Part shown: in pieces, positions 1 through 7,928 of the stretch
How positions within the stretch are numbered: position 1 is the stretch's first letter
Layout: every line of letters begins with the position of its first letter
Assembly (NCBI RefSeq): GCF_002433005.1
Contig: NZ_DJHF01000022.1
Location: forward strand, 112,510 to 149,714
Direction: 5' to 3'
Length of the DNA stretch: 37,205 nucleotides
Origin: Acetomicrobium sp. UBA5826
Lineage (GTDB): Bacteria > Synergistota > Synergistia > Synergistales > Acetomicrobiaceae
Position numbers and translations under genes: made by a program
The notes under the pieces: model-generated
What the model saw: the letters and a program-made list of their open reading frames with translations, nothing else
The model's database searches: none
Told to the model about the DNA's origin: nothing

Positions 1-3000
1 GAGCCACTCCGTGATGCTCCCCCTGACCACTTCCAAACCCTCTTCCTCCAGCCTTTTTATCACGTATTCCGTGTAGGGATCGTGTTGCCGCGTGTAAATT
101 TCTCCCACGTAGAGGATGAGGGGCAAGGAATGATGTTTGGCCTTTGGGGCTTCTTTCATAAAAAGGACCATGGTCTCCTTCGTCCACCGCTTCAGCGTTG
201 CATAAGAAGCGCTATTTTCAACTAACAAATGTTCCAGCAGATCCAATCTCTGCTTGCACAGCTCGTCGAAGGCCTTTTTGTCGTCGCTATAGGGGCGGAA
301 CTTGCGGATAAGATCATCCACCATATCCGCCATTTTAATGGCCCTAAAAACGTTTATAAGGGCATTGGCCTTTCCCAATGTTCCGCCGAATTGCTCGGGG
401 GCTTCTATCTCTATGTAGCTGCTGTCCGTGGAGGGGCTCACTATGGGAACAGAGTCAAGTCCTTCCTGTTTCAAAAATATCTTTAATACCTCTCCGTATT
501 TGCCGAACCTGCAGGGACCCGACGTGGTCGGTAAAAATATAACGATGTTGTCTCTGACCCACTCCTTTCCCCTTTCTCGGGCAAGCTCCTCTATGGAAGC
601 CATCACGTCACCAACTACCCCGCGAAGGGGGAAACACGTCTCCGTCGTTATGAACCTGCTTGCGGCGTCCTTGGATGCGCTGGTGGCCGTGGGCATGGCC
701 ATGGCATTGACGCCATAGTGTCGCAAGACGGCAGCTCCAAAACGACTGGCCTCACCCATGTAAGGTATTAACCATACGCGGGACCCTAAGCTCACCTTTT
801 CCTTTTCCCCGTCATGAGGAAAAAGTACAAAGTCGGACAGAGGCATGTCCGTCTTGGGCTTTGCCCTTTGGACGACGCGCTCATGAGCTTCGGCCCTCGT
901 GACGAAGGGGGCGTTATTTGTCTGGGCATCGGTAACAAGATGAAGAAAGGGTTTTTCCGCCCTCCTGAAGATCTCGCTCTCATGATAAAACTTCATGGAA
1001 TCGGGACCGCAGGCGAAGTTCATCTGCCTGATCGGGAACAGTCTGGGATGTCTTGCCGTATATATAGCAGCCTGAAGTATGTGGGCATTTTGATACCAAT
1101 ATTCGTTGTAGCATAGCTCATCGATGGGGATATCGTGATAGTATTTCTCGAGAAAACTTTGGGGAATATACCTCATGCCCCGCTGCTTCGAGAACATCGA
1201 CCCCGAGTTTGACGAGGCCTGGGGATCCAAAATCACGTAATCCCTTCCCAATCCCACATAGCCCACTTCGCCTGACCTTTCCAGCTCCTCCAAGAATTCG
1301 TCGCCGTATTTATAAACTGCTTCTTTGAAAGCCTTGAGCTTCTCTTTTGCATAGGACATGGCCTCCAAAATTCTTTCAACGCTGAAATCGTAGCCGAGCC
1401 TGCGAAATTCTTCGTGTAAAGATTTGGCTGATCTTTCGTCGTCGCCAAGGTAGAGCACGCTTAAAAACTCCCTTTCGGGCTCTATTCCCAATATATCCTG
1501 CAGGAGATAGCCCTCAGCTTCAGTATAGATGCAAAACTTGCGATGGGGCTTCTCGGGCCTGGTTTCCTCTATGAAACAGGGGTTGAAAATATGCTTGATC
1601 CTTCTGTCGTGATAAAGTAATGCAGCATGTCCTATTACAAGCTTCATGGCAATGCAAAACTCCGTGGGAGCGATGTTTATGCCTACTTGGGCTATCTCGT
1701 CATCCGATTTCGGCGTGAACACGGGTAGAAATCCCAGCTTTTTAAAGACAGCCGACGACCATATGCCCAAATCGCCCAGGGTGACGCCGCTTCTATGTAT
1801 TCCAATCGTGGGCAAATCCAATCCATCGAGCTCATCCAGGTCTTCATATAAAATGCCGTCGAAGTGTTCATCCAATAACTTATGATAGATTTCGACGTAA
1901 TCCTTTCTGCTTTGACCAGCCCCCTCGCTGTTTCCCCTGGGACAGAATCCTCCTGTTATAACCTCTTCTCCTCCTATGGAAAATATCTTAAGCTTACAGT
2001 TTCTCATTCCACAGGACAAAGGCCCAAAGTGGTCGCTGCACAGGACATCCCGTTTCTCGAATTTCATGTCAACCACTTCGAAACCCCTGAAGGCGGATCG
2101 TACTTCCTTTCCTTCGGTTTGCAGCTGCAATATCCTGTTGCGCAAAAATAGACCTGCTCCCCAAGCGCCGAAAAGCTCTCTATGGGGATATGCATATATC
2201 TCCTTGCCCGTGACCTGGGCCATTGCAGCCAGAAAGGCCAACCCCAAAGCGGGACCGCCCTGGCATGAGCATTTGCTTTTTACGTGCTGCGGCCCTCCCA
2301 CGAACTTGTTGAAATAGCTAGCAGCCGTAGCCCTTATGATCGCCGCTGCAATCTGTTCCTTTGAGAAGCCCTCTGCTATGAGCCTGTTTTCTTCCATCTC
2401 CATAAAGACGCCGCAAGTTGAATCTATCAGAGGAACTGTATCGGCCTTGAGCGCCGCCTCCTGGAGGCTGGATTTAACGTCGAGGTCCAAAAGCTGTGCC
2501 ATATTCTCAAGGGTCTGACCCGCTCCTGCCTGACAGGAATAGTTCATGCGAGCTTCCTCAATCTCATCTGTGGGCACACTGCCTTTTACCTTAAAGGTCG
2601 TAAACTTCATGTCCTGGCCGCCTATTTCGAAAATGGTATCTATGGCCGGATCGTGATGTTTAATGCCAACGGCATGGCAGGTGATTTCATCTACGGCACC
2701 GTCAAGGACTATAAAGCCCTCGGATTCAAGGACCCTTTTCTTCGATTGGCTAACGAGGATGCGCTCATAAAGCTTTCTAGCCGAACCGGTAGTGCATATA
2801 CCCCGGACGTTGTAGTTTTCGGCCTTACCCGAGAGATATCTGAAGACTTCCTTCAAGGCTCCCTCGGGGTCGCCATGAGTACTTATGTATATCTTATCGA
2901 GGAGGTCTCCCGTCGATACGTCCACCACAGCTGCCTTGGTCGTAGTAGAACCGCCATCAACGCCAATAACTACATCCCTGATATCGCCATCGTCTACTTC

Positions 3001-3990
3001 CTTTACCTCTCCATCGTATACGTGCACTTTATCCAAGAATGTATATAGAGGAGGTGCGGAGGGACGTTTATCCCTAACGAAAGAAGTAATTTCGCCTACT
3101 TTTGAAAAATCCATAACGTGACGATTGCCCTTTTCTATCGCCTCATAGGCTGCTCCTATTGCAGCGACGGCCCTAAAATGCCGGGGTCGTTTCAAAACCA
3201 CGCCCAAAAGTTCCTGAAGGCGCTTTAGAAGATAATCGCTTGCAAAAACACCTCCCGTAGCAACGGAACAAAGTGAGGTATCGAGATCTCTTGCACCAAC
3301 TACGTCGTTTTTGTAATTTCGAGCAACTGTAGCAAACAGGCGCGATACCAGATATGCACGATCTGCTCCCTCGTTCTGTTCGTGTATCAAATCCGACTGA
3401 ATCACTACCCCACAGCGAGCATTAAAACCTTGCACGGACTCATGTCGAGCCAGGTCCTTCTCGGCTTGCTCGTAAAGGCTCTCCATGAGTTTGGATTTCT
3501 CATCGGCAGCATTAGAATTGAACAGCAATTCATCTTCTTTGAGATAAAGACGCCTCAACTGCTTTTCTATAAGTATGCCCGACCCTCCGCCGCATTTGCT
3601 GTTAGCGGACCATTCGAGCAGATTGACCTCTTTCTCCAGATGGCCCAATCGGAAGAAGTAGGAATCCTTTGCGCCGATGTGAAAGACATAAACCGCATCG
3701 GGACATAAAAGGGATACCCCTTTTGGAATTGTTACGCTTTCGTAGTCGAAGAGTAATTCGGGAAAGACGTCTTTAATGTATTGAGCACCAATGCCCGTAA
3801 AAGCAGTTGAGACAATCTCTCCGTCTTTTGAGTTTGCCGACAGGTACGCCCATACATCGGGAAGTTTATTCAAAGGGGCCCCAAAATGGGACAGGCTCGG
3901 AGAGACGTAAAAGATTTTGCCCGATTCATCCAAAAGGACGCTATGAATAGTAGATGAACCTATATCTATGCCCGCGAAGAAACGTTTCAT
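1..3990 (-). CDS. Giant acyl-CoA dehydratase activase-type protein (two BcrAD/BadFG ATPase modules + DUF2229), C-terminus cut by window edge
   Basis: An uninterrupted frame runs from ATG at 3990 to base 1 (1330 codons, no stop), so the C-terminus is missing. AGGAG precedes the start. The first ASKHA ATPase module begins at the N-terminus (GIDIGSST) and the second near residue 341 (VIGVDGGSTTTK). Both keep the pair of cysteines that ligate the bridging [4Fe-4S] cluster of HgdC-type activators: C133 (KCGGGSG) and C193 (RCGVV) in the first, C486 (SCQAGAGQ) and C526 (STCGVFMEME) in the second. A DUF2229-type region starts near residue 729, followed by a dehydratase-like part with CGPDSMKF and VTRAEAH. 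The family includes ATP-driven electron donors to 2-hydroxyacyl-CoA dehydratases and many proteins of unknown role; no dehydratase subunit is adjacent. Family is confident, substrate unknown. Confidence 0.9.
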   Translation of the reverse strand, partial: MKRFFAGIDIGSSTIHSVLLDESGKIFYVSPSLSHFGAPLNKLPDVWAYLSANSKDGEIVSTAFTGIGAQYIKDVFPELLFDYESVTIPKGVSLLCPDAVYVFHIGAKDSYFFRLGHLEKEVNLLEWSANSKCGGGSGILIEKQLRRLYLKEDELLFNSNAADEKSKLMESLYEQAEKDLARHESVQGFNARCGVVIQSDLIHEQNEGADRAYLVSRLFATVARNYKNDVVGARDLDTSLCSVATGGVFASDYLLKRLQELLGVVLKRPRHFRAVAAIGAAYEAIEKGNRHVMDFSKVGEITSFVRDKRPSAPPLYTFLDKVHVYDGEVKEVDDGDIRDVVIGVDGGSTTTKAAVVDVSTGDLLDKIYISTHGDPEGALKEVFRYLSGKAENYNVRGICTTGSARKLYERILVSQSKKRVLESEGFIVLDGAVDEITCHAVGIKHHDPAIDTIFEIGGQDMKFTTFKVKGSVPTDEIEEARMNYSCQAGAGQTLENMAQLLDLDVKSSLQEAALKADTVPLIDSTCGVFMEMEENRLIAEGFSKEQIAAAIIRATAASYFNKFVGGPQHVKSKCSCQGGPALGLAFLAAMAQVTGKEIYAYPHRELFGAWGAGLFLRNRILQLQTEGKEVRSAFRGFEVVDMKFEKRDVLCSDHFGPLSCGMRNCKLKIFSIGGEEVITGGFCPRGNSEGAGQSRKDYVEIYHKLLDEHFDGILYEDLDELDGLDLPTIGIHRSGVTLGDLGIWSSAVFKKLGFLPVFTPKSDDEIAQVGINIAPTEFCIAMKLVIGHAALLYHDRRIKHIFNPCFIEETRPEKPHRKFCIYTEAEGYLLQDILGIEPEREFLSVLYLGDDERSAKSLHEEFRRLGYDFSVERILEAMSYAKEKLKAFKEAVYKYGDEFLEELERSGEVGYVGLGRDYVILDPQASSNSGSMFSKQRGMRYIPQSFLEKYYHDIPIDELCYNEYWYQNAHILQAAIYTARHPRLFPIRQMNFACGPDSMKFYHESEIFRRAEKPFLHLVTDAQTNNAPFVTRAEAHERVVQRAKPKTDMPLSDFVLFPHDGEKEKVSLGSRVWLIPYMGEASRFGAAVLRHYGVNAMAMPTATSASKDAASRFITTETCFPLRGVVGDVMASIEELARERGKEWVRDNIVIFLPTTSGPCRFGKYGEVLKIFLKQEGLDSVPIVSPSTDSSYIEIEAPEQFGGTLGKANALINVFRAIKMADMVDDLIRKFRPYSDDKKAFDELCKQRLDLLEHLLVENSASYATLKRWTKETMVLFMKEAPKAKHHSLPLILYVGEIYTRQHDPYTEYVIKRLEEEGLEVVRGSITEWL

Positions 3991-4131
3991 ATTTATCTCC
4001 TCTTTTGCTATGCTAATATAATAATAGTCCCATATTTTCAGTCATTTTCAATTACATATTCTACATCAAGCCCCATGGAAATGACATATAATCTAAATAT
4101 CAGGGCGACCACACAAAGGGAGGGATCATTT
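3991..4131. promoter_or_regulatory. Divergent intergenic region between the activase gene and the OYE-like gene
   Basis: This AT-rich 141-base gap separates two divergent genes. On the + strand TATAAT lies at 4087-4092 with no good -35 at normal spacing. On the - strand a TTGAAA is followed, about 19 bases later, by TATTAT just upstream of the activase RBS. Promoters must lie here, but neither is a strong match. Confidence 0.35.
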
Positions 4132-5283
4132 ATGTCATTTGCCGATAGCATCATGAAACCTGCCACGCTAGGACGGATTGGCGTAAAAAATAGAATTATT
4201 CGATCGGCCACTTGCATGGCAGGAGCAGACGAAAAAACGGGAAATCCAACTCCCAAATTAATCGAAAAATACAAGGAGTTGGCCAAAGGTGGCGTAGGAC
4301 TCATTATAACGGGTCACGCTTACGTTAACTCCAACGGTAAGGCCTCTCCCCGCCAGCTGTCCATATCTTCCGACGATAACATCTCCGGACTCGCCAATCT
4401 CGTCAGCGAAGCTCATGGGACAGGATGCCCCATGATAGTTCAGATCTCACATGCCGGTGCCTTTAGCATTACAGCAGAAGACGGGGTTGCGCTTGCTCCC
4501 TCGGATGTCAAAAACCCAATGACGGGCCGTCCCTGCAAAGGGATGACCATATCCGAGATTCATTCGCTCATAACGGATTTCGCAAAGGCAGCCCAAAGAG
4601 CGAAGGTTTCTAATGCCGATGGGGTACAGCTTCACCTCGCTCACGGATTTCTTCTGACTCAATTTCTTTCCCCCATCTTCAACAAAAGGAAGGACGGATA
4701 CGGAGGAGAGGATATCCTAAAAAGAGCGCGAATAGTTTTCGAGATCCTTGAGGAAATCAGATATCGCACCGGAGAAGATTTTCCTCTCTGGGTCAAGATA
4801 TCGGTCACAGAGGGAGCTAACGAGGGTTACTCCAGCCTTGAGGGGATAAGGCTTGCCCAGGAACTGGCCAGGGTAAAAGTCGACGCCATTGAAGTTTCGG
4901 GCGGAACCTTCTACGGAGACAAAAACCTTTCGCCATCCCGTACGGGCATAATAGCCGGTAAAAACGAGGGCTATTTTGCAGAAGAAGCCAGCGCTATAAG
5001 GGAGCGGGTGGGCAAGGCCACCCAGGTAATATTGGTCGGCGGATTGAGATCCCAGGAAAGTATGGTCAATCTTTTTGATAGAGGTACGGCAGAGGCCTTC
5101 TCCTTGTCGAGGCCCCTCATAGCGGAACCGGATTTGGTGAACCGATGGGCCTCGGGAGACAGAGAGCCAGCCGAATGCATTTCTTGCAACGCCTGCTCCA
5201 GGACCGCCAAGGTCGGTATCGTTTATTGTCCAGTAATGCGCGACGCTGCTGAGGGCATCTGGGCACCGCCGCCGGAGTGTTAG
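4132..5283 (+). CDS. Old Yellow Enzyme-family NADH:flavin oxidoreductase with C-terminal Fe-S motif, lacking the second flavin/NAD domain
   Basis: A 383-aa FMN TIM-barrel reductase of the OYE/2,4-dienoyl-CoA reductase type. The N-terminus reads KPATLGRIGVKNRIIRSAT; the active-site segment carries H168 and H171 (LHLAHGF) followed by QFLSPIFNKRKDGYGG. Near the end, C349-x2-C352-x2-C355-x10-C366 resembles the [4Fe-4S] motif that in dienoyl-CoA reductase and trimethylamine dehydrogenase joins the barrel to the FAD/NAD(P) domain, yet the protein stops 17 residues later. ATG 4132 is preferred over an in-frame ATG at 4075 because GGGAGGGATC lies just upstream and the family N-terminus fits. It precedes the ABC importer genes by 21 bases, so co-transcription is likely. 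The substrate cannot be read from sequence. Confidence 0.88.
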   Translation: MSFADSIMKPATLGRIGVKNRIIRSATCMAGADEKTGNPTPKLIEKYKELAKGGVGLIITGHAYVNSNGKASPRQLSISSDDNISGLANLVSEAHGTGCPMIVQISHAGAFSITAEDGVALAPSDVKNPMTGRPCKGMTISEIHSLITDFAKAAQRAKVSNADGVQLHLAHGFLLTQFLSPIFNKRKDGYGGEDILKRARIVFEILEEIRYRTGEDFPLWVKISVTEGANEGYSSLEGIRLAQELARVKVDAIEVSGGTFYGDKNLSPSRTGIIAGKNEGYFAEEASAIRERVGKATQVILVGGLRSQESMVNLFDRGTAEAFSLSRPLIAEPDLVNRWASGDREPAECISCNACSRTAKVGIVYCPVMRDAAEGIWAPPPEC

Positions 5284-5304
5284 GCTAATCCAAAGGATAC
5301 GTCC

Positions 5305-6951
5305 GTGAGAGACAGCAAAGCCCTTTATAATTCTAAAGTCTTTGCCCTTGTCGCCTTTACGGCCCTTCTCTTTGCCTTTGCACCCCATATAGGAGCGGCA
5401 GCGCCCTTCGACGAATACGACTTGCCAACCATCGAAGATCTTTATTGCGTCATCATAAAGGACAACGACGCCCAGCTTTTGGCGCTGGAAGGCGGCAAGG
5501 TAGATATGCTGGGGGATATCGCTCGTATTTCGGATATAAGAAGACTTAGCGATAACGAAAAGATAGACCTCTACCTGGCCGAGGGATTTCATGCCTTCTT
5601 TTTGGGGCTTAATTTAAGAAAGCCCCCATGGGACAGGGTGGAGCTGAGACGATCGATATGGGAGGTCCTGGATAGAAAGCAAATTGTGAGAGATGTTTTT
5701 GGAGGTTATGCCCTGCCTCTTTTCTCCTTTTTGCCTCCTGCTTCTCCCTACCAGGCAGAATCACCTGTAGGGGAGTCAAATCTCGAAAAGGCAAGGGAGA
5801 GGCTTGAGAAGTCCGGCTGGCGCTGGAGCAAAAAGGGAGTCTTGATATATCCGGGACAGACTAAACCCATTCCCAGGATGAAGCTCATGACACCCACGGC
5901 CCAGGTGGCACCCACTACAGCGGAGATAGCGGAGAGGATCTGCGAATCGATGAGAGGCCTCGGCATCCCCATCGAGACGGAGCCTATGGATTTTTCCATG
6001 ATGGTTTCTCGCCTCGATAGAAGGGATTTCGATGCCTATGTCATTGCCTGGGGGCTGTCTCGAGACCCTGACAGCCTGTACGCATTCTATCACTCCTCAA
6101 TGGATATAGAGGGTGGCTATAACATTAGCGGTATAAAGTTGCCTGATTTGGATGAGGCGCTGGAAGCTCTTAAATACGCAAAGGATGAAAATGAGGCGCG
6201 CGCAGCTGCCAGGGAAGCGCAAAAGCTCCTTTATGAGTACGTCCCTCAGGTGCCTATATACTCCAGATACTACGTCACGGCACTGCGAAACGATTGGGAA
6301 AACGCCGTAACCTCTAAATACACGACTCCCGATAACGTCTACTCATTTTTATCCCTGAAACACAGAGAGGACAGAAAAAACTTTTATTGGTCCCTGCCCG
6401 AAGAGCCTCGCAATCTGAACCCTATGTCTGCGGGCAGTGCTTACGATTGGCAAGTGCTTTCATTGATATACGAATCACTACTGGGCACCGATCCCTTCAC
6501 ACTGGAAGACATTCCATGGCTTGCAAAAAGCTGGAGGATAGAGACCACCGACGATGGCAGAGAAAGGACGCGCCTTTTCTTTGTCGTCAGGGAAGATATT
6601 AAATGGCATGACGGCAAACCCTTTACCGCCGAAGACGTAAAAGCTACCATAGCCTTCATGCGCAGACACTCCATCCCCAGGTACTACGATAATGTCAAAG
6701 ACATAGAAGACATAAAGATACAGGGAGACCTCGTCGTCATAACATTTTCACAAAGAAGCTTTTGGTATTTACATCAAATCGGGGGATTGCCCATACTGCC
6801 CGCCCACGTGCTTTGTAACACAGAGGATTGGAGGTCTCTTTCTCCGGATAAGTTGATCGGCACAGGGCCCTTCCAATTTGCAAGTTATAAACCCGGAGAG
6901 TATGTAAAACTTCTTAAAAACAATAATTACTGGAGGAGAGCTGTTCGTTGA
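5305..6951 (+). CDS. Peptide/nickel-type ABC substrate-binding protein (SBP family 5), apparently circularly permuted
   Basis: A 548-aa exported binding protein with GTG start, AAAGGA upstream, and a hydrophobic signal segment at about residues 12-33 ending near AAA; there is no lipobox cysteine. Every recognisable family-5 block is present but in swapped order. The mature N-terminus (37-70, ending LALEGGKVDML) and the following GLNLRKPPWDRVELRRSIWE and KARERLEKSGW blocks belong to the second half of ordinary members. The usual N-terminal blocks follow: LNPMSAGSAYDWQ, LIYESLLGTDP, PWLAKSW, KWHDGKPFTAEDV (433-445), TGPFQF (from 520) and NNNYW (ending at 543). The protein therefore ends where a normal one continues into its second half. 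Permease genes follow directly, so it is most likely the functional receptor. Family 0.95; permutation about 0.85. Confidence 0.92.
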   Translation: MRDSKALYNSKVFALVAFTALLFAFAPHIGAAAPFDEYDLPTIEDLYCVIIKDNDAQLLALEGGKVDMLGDIARISDIRRLSDNEKIDLYLAEGFHAFFLGLNLRKPPWDRVELRRSIWEVLDRKQIVRDVFGGYALPLFSFLPPASPYQAESPVGESNLEKARERLEKSGWRWSKKGVLIYPGQTKPIPRMKLMTPTAQVAPTTAEIAERICESMRGLGIPIETEPMDFSMMVSRLDRRDFDAYVIAWGLSRDPDSLYAFYHSSMDIEGGYNISGIKLPDLDEALEALKYAKDENEARAAAREAQKLLYEYVPQVPIYSRYYVTALRNDWENAVTSKYTTPDNVYSFLSLKHREDRKNFYWSLPEEPRNLNPMSAGSAYDWQVLSLIYESLLGTDPFTLEDIPWLAKSWRIETTDDGRERTRLFFVVREDIKWHDGKPFTAEDVKATIAFMRRHSIPRYYDNVKDIEDIKIQGDLVVITFSQRSFWYLHQIGGLPILPAHVLCNTEDWRSLSPDKLIGTGPFQFASYKPGEYVKLLKNNNYWRRAVR

Positions 6952-6969
6952 AAAGCGGTAATTACTGGA
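6924..6969 (+). repeat. 11-bp direct repeat at the binding-protein/permease junction
   Basis: TAATTACTGGA occurs at 6924-6934 and again at 6959-6969, offset by 35 bases. The first copy encodes N-Y-W at the C-terminus of the binding protein and the second encodes N-Y-W at the N-terminus of the permease in another frame. Between them lies the permease RBS GGAGGAG (6932-6938). It may be coincidence or a trace of a local duplication. Confidence 0.6.
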
Positions 6970-7928
6970 TGCGCAGGATCTTCACAAGCCTTTTGGTCAT
7001 TGTCATTGTTCTATCTCTTAACTTTTTTCTTTTCAGGCTGATGCCCGGTGACCCTACTAGCACCTTACTCGACCCGCGTTTTTCTCCCGAAGCAAAGGAG
7101 GAGCTGTTGAAATCCTACGGCCTGGACAAACCTCTATTCCAACAATTTCTTTTGTACGTCAAACAAATGCTCTCCTTCAAATTCGGACTTTCCTTTTTAT
7201 CTCAAAAACCTGTTTGGCAGGAATTGGCCGAGAGGCTGCCCAATACGTTGGCGCTGCTTTTGCCTTCCCTTTTCCTCTCTGCCGTATTGGGTACCTTTCT
7301 GGGAGTGATGGCTGCAAAAGGGAGGGGGAAATTCAGCGAGAAGATCGTATTGATGTCGGGTGCAGTATCGTTTTCCTTTCCATCCTTCTTCGTACAACTG
7401 GTCCTCCTACTGCTCTTCGCCCATGTCCTTCCCCTCTTTCCCCTGAGGGGCAGCGCCTCCATCCCTCCACCCGTCGGTTTCTGGAACCTCCTTGGAGACA
7501 AGGTATGGCATATGGCCTTACCGGTCCTTTCTCTGGTGCTGATCGGCTTTGGTTCGTGGGCGCTTTACGTCAGAAACCTTATGGTAAAGACCTTGGGAGA
7601 GGACTTCGTCTTGCTGGCTAGGGCGAAGGGGCTGAGAGAAGGCCAAATCCTTTGGGGACATGCTTTCAGGACTGCCCTCCCTCCAATTATAACCATCTTT
7701 TTCCTGTCCCTGCCGGGGGTTATATCGGGAGCGGTTATCACGGAGACGGTCTTTTCCCTCCACGGCGTTGGAAAATTTTTGCTCGAGGCCGTCTCGGGAC
7801 ACGATTATCCGGCAGCTGGGGCCGCCTTTTACCTTCTTGCCTTAATAACCGTCATATGTAACCTGCTGGCTGACGCAGCCTATGCCTTGGTGGATCCGAG
7901 AATAAGCTTCAGAAAGGTAAGGCGATGA
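6948..7928 (+). CDS. ABC transporter permease, DppB/OppB type
   Basis: A 326-aa inner-membrane permease. It has an N-terminal transmembrane helix (about residues 9-26), the family segment RLMPGDPTSTLLDPRF, several further hydrophobic helices, and the cytoplasmic EAA-type loop (ARAKGLREGQILWGHAFRTA) that contacts the ATPases, ending VDPRISF. TTG at 6948 is chosen because GGAGGAG sits nine bases upstream, and it overlaps the binding-protein stop; ATG at 6969 is a weaker alternative. It forms the heterodimeric channel with the next gene, which it overlaps by ATGA. The substrate is probably di- or oligopeptides by family, although nickel and sugar transporters use the same fold. Confidence 0.93.
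   Translation: MKSGNYWMRRIFTSLLVIVIVLSLNFFLFRLMPGDPTSTLLDPRFSPEAKEELLKSYGLDKPLFQQFLLYVKQMLSFKFGLSFLSQKPVWQELAERLPNTLALLLPSLFLSAVLGTFLGVMAAKGRGKFSEKIVLMSGAVSFSFPSFFVQLVLLLLFAHVLPLFPLRGSASIPPPVGFWNLLGDKVWHMALPVLSLVLIGFGSWALYVRNLMVKTLGEDFVLLARAKGLREGQILWGHAFRTALPPIITIFFLSLPGVISGAVITETVFSLHGVGKFLLEAVSGHDYPAAGAAFYLLALITVICNLLADAAYALVDPRISFRKVRR

Noticed and set aside
229..3121. Several plus-strand frames of 60-131 codons at the left end
   Set aside because: They lie opposite one continuous minus-strand frame with convincing activase motifs throughout.
4717..5592. 291-codon open frame on the minus strand opposite the OYE-like and binding-protein genes
   Set aside because: It overlaps two clear protein families on the other strand, has no recognisable domain and straddles their intergenic gap; it is a shadow frame.
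5305..6951. Reading the binding protein as a frameshifted or truncated pseudogene
   Set aside because: The frame is continuous, has a signal peptide and normal total length, and contains every family block once; rearranged order explains it better than decay.
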